Assembly (NCBI GenBank): GCA_964602735.1
Contig: CAZRRV010000039.1
Coordinates: forward strand, 1 to 13,387
DNA: 13,387 nt
Reading direction: 5' to 3'
Origin: CAZRRV01 sp964602735
GTDB taxonomy: Bacteria > Bacillota > Clostridia > Oscillospirales > Acutalibacteraceae
Positions 8,178 through 13,387 of this stretch are shown here, piece by piece. A model generated the notes under the pieces. It saw only the letters and a program-made list of their open reading frames with translations, was not told where the DNA came from and ran no database searches. The translations under genes were made by a program, and so were the position numbers. Each line of letters opens with the position of its first letter. The stretch's first letter is position 1.

Positions 8178-8564
8178 TCATGCTAATTCCGCGCCGCTGA
8201 AATCAATCGTAAAAGTTCCCTTTTCGGTTTCGATTACGGCCGCGAGGTTCCTGAAATTTTCAATGCGGATAACAAGTATCCCGTCTTCGTCGAGCGTAAC
8301 CCGCCTGTCTCCGTCTACGCGGTTTTTGGCGGTTATTTTGCTCCCTTTGTATTCGGCCGCGAACTGCCACGGAAAAAAATGCCCGTCGGGGTTATTCGCG
8401 TCGAACTGCGTCCACCCCGTAACCTTTTTAATCGTGCCGTCGATATAGCAGGTGTTGTTGAACCATACCGAAGTTATATCCCCGCCGATTAAATCGGATA
8501 CGGCTTTGTCTCCCAGATCTTTAAGGGTCGAGGAGGTGGAGACCGCCTCGCCCGACCCGCTCAT
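8178..8564 (-). CDS. Small tail-module protein, paralogue of the capsid-linked protein at 10681-11049
   Basis: 128 residues of unknown fold, apparently beta-rich. Shared landmarks with the protein encoded at 10681-11049 run in the same order along the whole length: LGDK...DLI.GD (17-29), GTIKKVTGWTQF (43-54), GHFFP (61-65), a Y.G..I strand, a central strand with VIRI, and FSGAELA at the extreme C-terminus, matching FTNATLA in the other copy. Its ATG overlaps the stop codon of the tail tube gene (ATGA at 8561-8564), so it is translationally coupled to the most abundant tail protein. By analogy with decoration or Ig-like proteins coupled to major structural genes it may sit on the tail tube surface or help tube assembly, but no family could be named with certainty. 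Confidence 0.75.
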   Translation of the reverse strand: MSGSGEAVSTSSTLKDLGDKAVSDLIGGDITSVWFNNTCYIDGTIKKVTGWTQFDANNPDGHFFPWQFAAEYKGSKITAKNRVDGDRRVTLDEDGILVIRIENFRNLAAVIETEKGTFTIDFSGAELA

Positions 8565-8992
8565 TCCCCCTCGTCAACCTCGATCGGCGTAGAGGGCGCA
8601 ATTGTAACGGTCATGTTTACGACTTCGTTTACCCCGCCGCCGACAGGGAAAACCGAAAGAGCGCCGTCGAATTTGAACTTGCCCTGATCCCCGGAGGGTT
8701 CGAGACTTTTGCCTTTTCCCGTACCGCCGAACCATACCGCGAAGTGCTTCGTTTCGCCTTCCATTTTTTTGAGTTTCTCAAAGTCGGTTTTGGTATAATT
8801 CGCGGTAAATTCGAGTGCATCCAGACTCTGAATACCCGGAATATACGTTTGCATATCGTCCGAGAGCGTGGTTGTTTCCAGCATTTCGGGCGCTCCGCCC
8901 AAATCGGGAAAGTCTTTAATGTCCAATAATTTCGTGTATTCCGAGCCGTCGTCCGAAGACATAAGGAATACCTTATAAGTGGAAATTGCCAT
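8561..8992 (-). CDS. Major tail (tail tube) protein
   Basis: 143 residues (MAISTYKVFLMSSDDG...). The order LLDIKDFPDLGG, PEMLETTTLSDDMQTYIPGI, LEFTANYTKTDFEKLKKMEG, HFAVWFGG and the beta strands near the end (FKFDGALSVFP, VVNMTVTIAPSTPIEVDEG) matches the small tail tube proteins of Gram-positive siphophages, which stack as hexameric rings around the tape measure. A strong AGGAGG site lies about 8 nt before the ATG. The gene comes just after the head-tail joining genes and just before the chaperones, the standard place. The stop overlaps the next start in ATGA. No C-terminal Ig-like domain is present; the following coupled small gene may supply an accessory domain separately. Confidence 0.85.
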   Translation of the reverse strand: MAISTYKVFLMSSDDGSEYTKLLDIKDFPDLGGAPEMLETTTLSDDMQTYIPGIQSLDALEFTANYTKTDFEKLKKMEGETKHFAVWFGGTGKGKSLEPSGDQGKFKFDGALSVFPVGGGVNEVVNMTVTIAPSTPIEVDEGE

Positions 8993-8997
8993 TTTTA

Positions 8998-9411
8998 CTA
9001 CCTCCTGTTAGTTCTGTACAGATTGCCGTATTTATCCGCTTCCGCTTCGTATCTCCCGAGCAGCCGGTAAATAGTCGCGTCCTGCAGATTCGGCACCGGT
9101 TCGAGCATCGTGCGGGTAAAATTCAGCGATCCGAATATTCCGTCGATAAACGCGCCTATTTTACGGCACTCGCTTTTCTTCCCGGTGCGCCTGTTTGAAT
9201 AAATATTCACTTCGTAAGTGAGCAGCGCGTGGTTTTCGCCGTCGTCTGTTGTCGCGGTGGCGGAGTCGGCGGTGTTGTCTATCTCGACTACCGATACGCA
9301 GGGAAACTCCGACGGGCTTTTAACATATTCTCCCGTTAAAAACAATTCGGGAAATTTCTCTTTTGCCTGTTCGTCTATCAGGTCGAACAGCTCGGTTTCA
9401 ATGTCAATCAT
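8998..9411 (-). CDS. Tail terminator / head-tail joining protein (minor tail, HK97 gp11-like position)
   Basis: 137 residues beginning MIDIETELFDLIDEQAKEKF. The start at 9409-9411 overlaps the preceding stop in ATGA; a longer frame reaching further upstream is out of step with this coupled start and reads arginine-rich shadow sequence. The pattern of an N-terminal helix, a PCVSVVEIDN strand, LLTYEVNIYSNRR and an ECRKIGAFIDGIFGSLNFTRT helix-strand unit is that of small tail-terminator and Minor_capsid_3-like proteins, which form the ring that ends tail elongation and docks the tail on the head. It sits between the HK97 gp10-like gene and the tail tube gene, as expected. The function is from gene order plus general pattern. 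Confidence 0.7.
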   Translation of the reverse strand: MIDIETELFDLIDEQAKEKFPELFLTGEYVKSPSEFPCVSVVEIDNTADSATATTDDGENHALLTYEVNIYSNRRTGKKSECRKIGAFIDGIFGSLNFTRTMLEPVPNLQDATIYRLLGRYEAEADKYGNLYRTNRR

Positions 9412-9935
9412 ACTCCGAACACCTCCGTCGCCAGATCGCGTATAACATTGCATGCGTCCCGTACCGCCCGGTACATCGGCATCGCGGCGGGAGTACCCCG
9501 CGTCAGGCGAAGTTCGCCGTCGGCGTCGTAATATCCCCATACCCGCTTTTTGCCGTAACCTTTGCCGTATTCGCCGATTATCATACCGAGCTCGCCGCCT
9601 TTGGGGTGCGGGGAAGTACCCGCGCCGCCGTTGTTAGCCACTCCCGCGCCGAACTCGATAAACACGGCGTCGTCCCCCTGAGTAAAGACGGTGGAAATAT
9701 TCCCGCGGGTCGTTACCTGCACTTTGACGTCGGCGGCGGGCGCGGAGCCGTTTATCCAGTCGTCGGCCAGAGCGGTGGAAAATCCGCTCGCGGCTTTCCA
9801 TGCTACGCGTTCCGCTATTTTCCGCTGCAAAGTTACCAGCTTGCGCTGTATCTCCCCGCGGTACTTTTTAACCTCCGCTGTCGCGCGGTCAATCCCCGCG
9901 GCCGACAGTTCTACCGTTACCGTCCTGCGGCTCAT
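9408..9935 (-). CDS. HK97 gp10-like head-tail / tail completion protein
   Basis: 175 residues starting MSRRTVTVEL. The start at 9933-9935 is set by an ATGA overlap with the upstream stop and a ribosome-binding site in front; a longer in-frame reading is an extension over the upstream gene. After a basic helical N-terminus (VKKYRGEIQRKLVTLQRKIAER) come VKVQVTTRGN, a FIEFGAGVANNGGAG loop and YGKGYGKKRVWGYYD, the signature stretch of HK97 gp10 family proteins. The end (MPMYRAVRDACNVIRDLATEVFG) is the usual C-terminal helix. Members act in joining tails to heads or completing tails, at the connector or tail tube end. Confidence 0.82.
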   Translation of the reverse strand: MSRRTVTVELSAAGIDRATAEVKKYRGEIQRKLVTLQRKIAERVAWKAASGFSTALADDWINGSAPAADVKVQVTTRGNISTVFTQGDDAVFIEFGAGVANNGGAGTSPHPKGGELGMIIGEYGKGYGKKRVWGYYDADGELRLTRGTPAAMPMYRAVRDACNVIRDLATEVFGV

Positions 9936-10336
9936 GTCACATCCACCTTTTGTACCGCCAGCGAGACGCTGTTGAGCGATACCGCCTTGCGGGTAACAAT
10001 GTAATCGTGAGGGGTTTTGGCCGTGCCGTCGGGGTTTCTGGCAAGAGTGCCGTCGCCGTCGAGCTCCGGCTTCCGGTCGATCCACAGCACCGTGTATTCG
10101 TCGATCGGCGTAGCGGTATCGGCGAGGGTTAAAACTTTATCGTATACCGCGTTCTCGCCGAATTGCTCCGCCTGAACCGCGCCTCTCGCCGCGGATATAT
10201 TCGCGCGGCATTTTACCGGCTTTCCGAACAGCACCTCGGTTTCCCCGGTCTTCCGCCCGTCCGCGTCCAGCACCGGCGCTTTACCGACTGTCGGCGCGTA
10301 ATAAAACGGGGACAAATTCCGGTAAAGACAAACCAT
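9932..10336 (-). CDS. Head closure / minor capsid-like joining protein
   Basis: 134 residues (MVCLYRNLSPFYYAPTVGKA...). The body is beta-rich: VLFGKPVKCRANISAARGAVQAEQFG, then KVLTLADTATPIDEYTVLWIDRKPE and DYIVTRKAVSLNSVSLAVQKVDV. Small barrel proteins with this content, between a gp6-like connector and an HK97 gp10 protein, are head-closure or Minor_capsid_1-type proteins that plug the connector and provide the tail docking surface. It starts 1 nt after the preceding stop region and ends in an ATGA overlap with the next gene. The family is inferred mostly from gene order and the typical layout. Confidence 0.7.
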   Translation of the reverse strand: MVCLYRNLSPFYYAPTVGKAPVLDADGRKTGETEVLFGKPVKCRANISAARGAVQAEQFGENAVYDKVLTLADTATPIDEYTVLWIDRKPELDGDGTLARNPDGTAKTPHDYIVTRKAVSLNSVSLAVQKVDVT

Positions 10337-10337
10337 A

Positions 10338-10667
10338 TTACACCACCCCGCAAGCGGGTACTACCGCCCGCAGCATCGACTCGGGAACATCCGCGTTCTC
10401 GTAAGTCCGCGTTATGCCGTTTTCGCCGTGAGAAGTTTCGCCCTCCGCGCCGCGCTTGTTCACAAGGTACGCCGCAACTTCAAGCTGTACGCTTTCGTAT
10501 TTCTCCGGCACTTCGGTTATATCGTCGCGGTAAGGGAAAGCGCGGTTGATGATTTTACGCCCCGCAATCCGCAAATAAGCGGACAGCACGGCGTCGGAAT
10601 AAGTAATTTCCTGCTCCCCGTCGCCTACCATATCGCGCAGAGCGGCAAGTTTTGCGCTATCGTCCAT
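10338..10667 (-). CDS. gp6-like head-tail connector protein
   Basis: 109 residues. An all-helical N-terminal part (LAALRDMVGDGEQEITYSDAVLSAYL, AGRKIINRAFPYRD) and the helix YESVQLEVAAYLVNKRG are followed by the highly characteristic segment GAEGETSHGENGITRTYENA and DVPESMLRAVVPACGVV. This matches the small Phage_connect_1 / HK97 gp6-like adaptor proteins that form a ring beneath the portal after DNA packaging. It follows the small capsid-linked gene by 13 nt, with a G-rich ribosome-binding site before the ATG. Confidence 0.88.
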   Translation of the reverse strand: MDDSAKLAALRDMVGDGEQEITYSDAVLSAYLRIAGRKIINRAFPYRDDITEVPEKYESVQLEVAAYLVNKRGAEGETSHGENGITRTYENADVPESMLRAVVPACGVV

Positions 10668-10680
10668 GCTGTCCGCCCCC

Positions 10681-11049
10681 TTATGCCAGCGTCGCGTTTG
10701 TAAAGTTCAGGGTAATAACCGGCGAGTCGTTCGCCTTTATCTCGAAAGTCGTGCTGTTGCTCGGAACGCGCAGGATCCATTCGAGATCCGTCGACACTTT
10801 CGCCGCTTTCCCGTTTCTTTGTACGGAAATTGACTGTCCGCCGTATTTGGCGTTCAGTTTCAGCGGCAGATAATGCCCGCTCTGCTCCGACGCGGTGCCG
10901 GAAAATCCGGTATACCCCGTTACGGCTTTAAGCGTCCCGGTGACGGCTCCGCTTTTGCCTATCTTTACATCGCCCTCAATAAGATCGCCTATGGATTTAC
11001 CCAATCCGTCCGAAAGTTCTGTAGGCACTTCAACCTCCGGACTCGTCAT
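10681..11049 (-). CDS. Small capsid-module protein, candidate head decoration protein; paralogue of 8178-8564
   Basis: 122 residues, beta-rich, with no transmembrane segment. It has LGKSIGDLIEGD (16-27), GTLKAVTGYTGF (38-49), GHYLP (58-62), YGGQSI (69-74), WILRVPS (91-97) and FTNATLA at the C-terminus. The same landmarks occur in the same order in the small protein after the tail tube gene. The start overlaps the major capsid protein stop (ATGA at 11046-11049), giving tight translational coupling to the capsid subunit. A small protein in this position is often a capsid decoration protein, which is the preferred inference here. The paralogy is seen directly; the surface location is not. I do not recognise a named family. 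Confidence 0.72.
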   Translation of the reverse strand: MTSPEVEVPTELSDGLGKSIGDLIEGDVKIGKSGAVTGTLKAVTGYTGFSGTASEQSGHYLPLKLNAKYGGQSISVQRNGKAAKVSTDLEWILRVPSNSTTFEIKANDSPVITLNFTNATLA

Positions 11050-11873
11050 TCCCCCAGGCTGATTTTTACCGCCTTAGTCTGGTCTGTCAGCGCCGCGAGA
11101 TAATATTTCCGGGCGAATATCGTGTTGAGGCGGGTATTGGCCGCGGTCTCGGAACGCGCCCCGGCGAGAACCTGTTCGATTTCGGTGTCTTTCTTTACGA
11201 AAAGCGTTACCGCCTGCGGGGTGGCGACTATTATCTCGCCTTTGGTCGCGTCTTTCTTCACATAGAGGTTTACCCCGGCAACCGTGCCGACATAACCGGT
11301 GCGCGAAAAGCTTTCGACATATTTAAGGTCGTCTTTAAGCGCCTTGCGGATCGCAGCCATATCCTCCGCGTTTACGAACGCGAAGCACGCGATAGCCGCG
11401 GGGTCGTTGTCGGTGCCCTCGATATTCAGCTTTGCTACCGCGTCGGCGAAAGTACCGAACCCGTAGTCGGCCGCCTCGATCGTGTTTTCGGTTTCACCGA
11501 AAGCTTTGAAAATATCCGCGTTTACGGTGTTGAACAGGTCGGTGCCCGCGTGCTGCATACCGACGGGGACTACCATATCGTCCTGCATCGCTTCCTCGTC
11601 GTAATACTCGAAACGGTTCTGCGCGAGAATGATTTTGTACTCTTTCTGGGTGTATTTTACGGCAATGCTTTTGGTATTGCCGGCGCCCACTCCAAGCTTT
11701 TCGGTGCCGTCGGTGGCGGAATACACATTCACCTTGCGGGTCATTCCCGCGGTGCCTGTCAGAGAAGTATCAACCGTGCAGAAGTTTTGAAGATCAAGGT
11801 GCGATTTGAACTGATCCTCCACAATGTTGGAAAGCAGAAAATTGTCGTAAATAGGGGTGTTTTTGTTAGCCAT
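11046..11873 (-). CDS. Major capsid protein (HK97-fold type)
   Basis: 275 residues from the ATG at 11871-11873 (MANKNTPIYDNFLLSN). An in-frame ATG at 11880-11882 directly abuts the GGAG motif, leaving no spacer, whereas the chosen ATG is 9 nt from it. The protein has an N-terminal arm, TGTAGMTRKVNVYSATDGTEKLG, an E-loop-like strand region ending in KEYKIILAQNRFEYYDEEAMQDD, a helix with MQHAGTDLFNTVNADIFKAFG, and a P/A-domain region with AIACFAFVNAEDMAAIRKAL, FSRTGYVGTVAGVNLYVKKD and IIVATPQAVTLFVKKD. This is the pattern of short HK97-fold capsid proteins from clostridial phages. There is no separate maturation protease gene in the window; the scaffold precedes it. The start overlaps the scaffold gene by 8 nt. 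Confidence 0.87.
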   Translation of the reverse strand: MANKNTPIYDNFLLSNIVEDQFKSHLDLQNFCTVDTSLTGTAGMTRKVNVYSATDGTEKLGVGAGNTKSIAVKYTQKEYKIILAQNRFEYYDEEAMQDDMVVPVGMQHAGTDLFNTVNADIFKAFGETENTIEAADYGFGTFADAVAKLNIEGTDNDPAAIACFAFVNAEDMAAIRKALKDDLKYVESFSRTGYVGTVAGVNLYVKKDATKGEIIVATPQAVTLFVKKDTEIEQVLAGARSETAANTRLNTIFARKYYLAALTDQTKAVKISLGE

Positions 11874-12447
11874 TGTTATCATCTCCGTATAATGCTTTAT
11901 ATTCTTCCGGGTGTTCTTTCGCGAACTTTACCTTATCGGCAAGGCTCAATTTCTTAAAATCCTCCGGCGTTAAGCCTTTACCGCTCCCGCCCGGAGCCGG
12001 ATGCGGCGTTTCTTTTAACGCCTCGGCGCGGATTTGTTTCTCGAACGCCTTCAAATGTGCCTTCTGGTTTTGAAAGACTTTGTCCAGATTGCCGTCCGCC
12101 ATCGCCTCGGCGGTCTCTTCCGCCAGCGCGTCGTCGTAGCCCAGTCCGATAAGCTTCGCTTTGTTTTTCGATACCGCCGATTCACGGCGCAGCTCTTCAA
12201 GCTCCTTAAGCATTTTACTCTGCTCTTCGGCCGCTTTTTCTTTCGCCGCCTCATCTTCGGTCATCTTCTCGCGAAGTTTCTTTTTGTACTCCGCCGCCTC
12301 GCCGTTACTTTGCGACAGCGCGTTTTTCAACCTTGCGACTTCCGCCGAAAGATCTTCCGGCAATTTAAGATCTTTCATCGCGGCCTGAACATCTTCCAAA
12401 GTCATTCCGTCTTTGTAAGCGTCTCCCAGCAAATCTTTGAGTTCCAT
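11866..12447 (-). CDS. Capsid scaffold protein (GP20-like)
   Basis: 193 residues, highly charged, without membrane segments. Residues about 35-100 are a long Lys/Glu/Ala-rich coiled coil (EVARLKNALSQSNGE, AAKEKAAEEQSKMLKELEEL). Then come a short conserved unit (AKLIGLGYDDALAEETAEAM), another helix, a Pro/Gly linker (PHPAPGGSGKG) and a C-terminal basic helix (FKKLSLADKVKFAKEHPEEY). This is the design of phage scaffold proteins, in which the C-terminal helix binds the capsid subunit and the coiled coil drives assembly; the protein is absent from mature heads. The start is supported by GGGAGG 7 nt upstream. It lies just ahead of the major capsid gene and overlaps it. Confidence 0.86.
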   Translation of the reverse strand: MELKDLLGDAYKDGMTLEDVQAAMKDLKLPEDLSAEVARLKNALSQSNGEAAEYKKKLREKMTEDEAAKEKAAEEQSKMLKELEELRRESAVSKNKAKLIGLGYDDALAEETAEAMADGNLDKVFQNQKAHLKAFEKQIRAEALKETPHPAPGGSGKGLTPEDFKKLSLADKVKFAKEHPEEYKALYGDDNNG

Positions 12448-12590
12448 ACAGTTACCTCCCGCGTTTTTAGGTGTTCCCTCACCGTTATTTTCCGTTTTTT
12501 CCGGGGTTTTCGTTCCCCGTCGCGATTATAGTCTTCCCTGACTTTTATCTATGCCCCTCGCGGGGGATAAATCGTTTTACGGCATAATAA
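12448..12590 (-). promoter_or_regulatory. Leader of the head-tail operon; weak promoter candidate only
   Basis: This stretch separates the terminator after the toxin gene from the scaffold gene and holds no ORF. On the minus strand TATAAT occurs at 12530-12525, but the hexamer at the -35 distance (CATAGA) is poor and there is no extended -10. Two small G/C stems are present (CCCC/GGGG pairs near 12553-12566 and 12502-12517). A promoter is expected if the terminator is efficient, but this candidate is weak. Confidence 0.25.
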
Positions 12591-12616
12591 AAGCACGGTG
12601 CATTGCATCGTGCTTT
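12580..12616 (-). terminator. Intrinsic terminator after the MuF-toxin gene
   Basis: On the minus strand AAAGCACG pairs with CGTGCTTT (8 bp). After one A/C mismatch there is a further 3-bp TGC/GCA stem around an AAT loop. TTATTATG follows, giving a moderately U-rich tail. It lies about 110 nt downstream of the toxin stop. On the plus strand the mismatch becomes a G-U pair, but an A-tract rather than a U-tract follows, so only minus-strand termination is proposed. Confidence 0.6.
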
Positions 12617-12618
12617 GC

Positions 12619-12662
12619 AAAAAAAAAAATTCTTGACTTTTTGCTGCCCCGTAAGATATAAT
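12619..12662 (+). promoter_or_regulatory. Strong sigma-70-type promoter on the opposite strand
   Basis: TTGACT (12633-12638) and a consensus TATAAT (12657-12662) are separated by 18 bp. An 11-base A-tract (12619-12629) lies just upstream of the -35, where UP elements bind the RNA polymerase alpha subunit. Transcription would begin near 12669 and run rightwards, against all genes of the window. This is the best promoter I could see in the window. Confidence 0.72.
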
Positions 12663-12668
12663 GTCTAG

Positions 12669-12748
12669 CAGATGGGAGATTGGTCGCTGTCAATGCATAT
12701 CCGGCAACGGATATGGGCGGCGTGTCAATCTCCTTTTCTTATCCTTTT
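12669..12748 (+). ncRNA. Candidate small structured RNA convergent with the toxin gene
   Basis: Downstream of the promoter the plus strand folds into three stacked helices. P1 is GGAGATTG (12675-12682) with CAATCTCC (12726-12733), 8 bp. P2 is GTCGC (12683-12687) with GCGGC (12717-12721), 5 bp including one U-G pair. P3 is CATATCCG (12696-12703) with CGGATATG (12708-12715), 8 bp closed by a GCAA tetraloop of the stable GNRA class. Unpaired stretches are TGTCAATG (5' side) and GTGT (3' side). A U-rich run (TTTTCTTATCCTTTT, 12734-12748) follows P1 and could end the transcript, giving an RNA of about 70-80 nt. P2 pairs only on the plus strand; on the minus strand it has a C/A mismatch. The 3' part is antisense to the last codons and stop of the toxin gene. 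I do not recognise a known RNA family; function unknown. Confidence 0.55.
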
Positions 12749-13387
12749 GAAAACATTTATAATCTTCCCGTCGCAAACAATTACAACTTCATTTACGGAT
12801 TTAGTTTCGTTAAATTTGAAGATTTTGTCAATTTGTTCTTTAACGGTATTATCATCCAATTTCGCATTTGTAATGTCAATAATAAAATTTTCCGCTTGCC
12901 TTACCGATCGGGCGATAGGGTTAAAAATTCGATTGGCACCGCTTTGAGGTTTGTAATCCAGTGTTTTCAGGTCGTAAAATTTGCCGTTGAACAGATAATC
13001 CGGCGTTTTAATATGTTCCGGGTTGTTTACTTTCGGCAGCATATAAATTTCCCCCCCGCCGATTTCTCTTTCGAGAAGTTCGGCGATTTCTTTTTCGTGC
13101 GCCGAATACGCAAGCTGCACATTTTTGCCGTCAACTTTATATGTCGCCCCGTTTACGGTTATTTCCGTTGCGTCGGCAACCTCGTGGCTGTTCGGCACCG
13201 CGCCGGAGTACCAGTTCCCGGTTATATCCTCGTAGCGTTTCGGCGGGAGTTTCTTTCTCATATCTGCAAGTAAATAACTCTTTTCATTCTTTTGTAGTTG
13301 CGTTATTTTACCGCTTTCCCCGGCGTCCGCAGCATCTTCCTTTACCGCTTCAACCCGGCACCGGCAGTTTATATGCGGCTTCGCCGG
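12725..13387 (-). CDS. MuF-type head morphogenesis protein C-terminus fused to PD-(D/E)XK / CdiA-tRNase-like toxin domain (partial)
   Basis: The last 220 residues of a gene that begins beyond the right edge; the frame is open without interruption to base 13387. The first visible residues include KPHINCRCRVEAV, the HxNCRC motif that ends the MuF / SPP1 gp7 head morphogenesis domain of minor head proteins. After a linker of about 70 residues comes a domain with SAHEKEIAELLEREI, a YMLPK strand, TPDYLFNGKFYDLKTLD (visible residues 128-144) and SVRQAENFIIDI. The P-D and D-L-K residues (codons near 13000, 12973 and 12967) with the preceding Glu fit a PD-(D/E)XK nuclease core; the TPDY...K...QA.N.IIDI layout recalls CdiA C-terminal tRNase domains. 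Temperate phages are known to carry such MuF polymorphic toxins. The last 180 bases are about 31% GC by hand count, clearly AT-richer than the neighbours, suggesting a swapped-in module. An internal ATG at 13261 exists but is not needed as a start. tRNA cleavage is inferred. Confidence 0.72.
   Translation of the reverse strand, partial: PAKPHINCRCRVEAVKEDAADAGESGKITQLQKNEKSYLLADMRKKLPPKRYEDITGNWYSGAVPNSHEVADATEITVNGATYKVDGKNVQLAYSAHEKEIAELLEREIGGGEIYMLPKVNNPEHIKTPDYLFNGKFYDLKTLDYKPQSGANRIFNPIARSVRQAENFIIDITNAKLDDNTVKEQIDKIFKFNETKSVNEVVIVCDGKIINVFKRIRKGD

Noticed and set aside
9411..9540. Longer N-terminus for the tail-terminator-like gene
   Set aside because: The added residues are arginine-rich shadow sequence over the upstream gene; the ATGA-coupled start at 9411 is better.
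9935..10085. Longer N-terminus for the HK97 gp10-like gene
   Set aside because: The extension overlaps the upstream gene with shadow-like content; the ATGA-coupled start at 9935 fits the family.
12590..12616. Hairpin as a plus-strand terminator
   Set aside because: It is followed by an A-tract rather than a T-tract on the plus strand.
12675..12733. tRNA, group II intron domain V, hammerhead or known riboswitch
   Set aside because: The fold has an 8-bp outer stem, but none of the conserved bases of these classes are present.
12597..12740. Small immunity ORF after the toxin, helped by the AAGGAG-like motif at the toxin stop
   Set aside because: No start codon at suitable spacing. The first ATG downstream gives only two codons, and the longest nearby reading is about 20 codons with no ribosome-binding site.
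12672..13273. Plus-strand ORFs (from 12672 or 12680) directly downstream of the strong plus-strand promoter, antisense to the toxin gene
   Set aside because: No usable ribosome-binding site spacing, Phe/Arg-rich composition typical of an antisense shadow, and the start lies inside the P1 helix of the candidate RNA.

Overview
The window is the right-to-left (minus-strand) late structural module of a tailed phage or prophage with a siphovirus-type long non-contractile tail. The likely host is a low-to-mid GC Gram-positive bacterium (Bacillota, Clostridia-like). The evidence for the host is GGAGG-type ribosome-binding sites, and head, tail and tip protein families (gp6-like connector, HK97 gp10, DUF5055-like chaperone, DUF859-like fibre, BppU-like baseplate protein) that are typical of phages of that group. 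No integrase, repressor, tRNA, IS element or CRISPR array is visible, so a free phage and a prophage cannot be told apart here.

Layout in the direction of transcription, from the right edge leftwards: (1) the C-terminal part of a MuF/SPP1-gp7-type head morphogenesis protein fused to an AT-rich, PD-(D/E)XK-like toxin domain resembling CdiA C-terminal tRNases; (2) a 277-bp intergenic island, the only real gap in the window, holding a minus-strand terminator, a very good plus-strand sigma-70 promoter and a foldable RNA of about 70 nt that it would transcribe; (3) head genes: scaffold, major capsid protein and a small capsid-coupled protein; (4) head-tail joining genes: gp6-like connector, head-closure-like protein, HK97 gp10-like protein and tail-terminator-like protein; (5) tail genes: tail tube protein, a second copy of the small protein family, chaperones gpG and gpGT made through a -1 ribosomal frameshift, and a 960-residue tape measure; (6) tail tip: a DUF6711-like small tail protein, a hub/tail-associated protein, a DUF859-like fibre with a fibronectin-like domain, and the N-terminus of a BppU-like baseplate protein running off the left edge.

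Neighbouring genes are tightly packed. Four ATGA start/stop overlaps tie neighbours together, including capsid protein to its partner and tail tube protein to the paralogous partner. The chaperone pair has a canonical G GGA AAC slippery heptamer, a 7-nt spacer and a perfect 7-bp stem.

The most unusual part is the right end. A polymorphic-toxin-like domain sits on a virion protein, no protein immunity gene is visible beside it, and a convergent, independently promoted small structured RNA overlaps the 3' end of the toxin gene. Whether this RNA controls or neutralises the toxin is inference; the promoter, the fold and the missing immunity ORF are read directly from the sequence.
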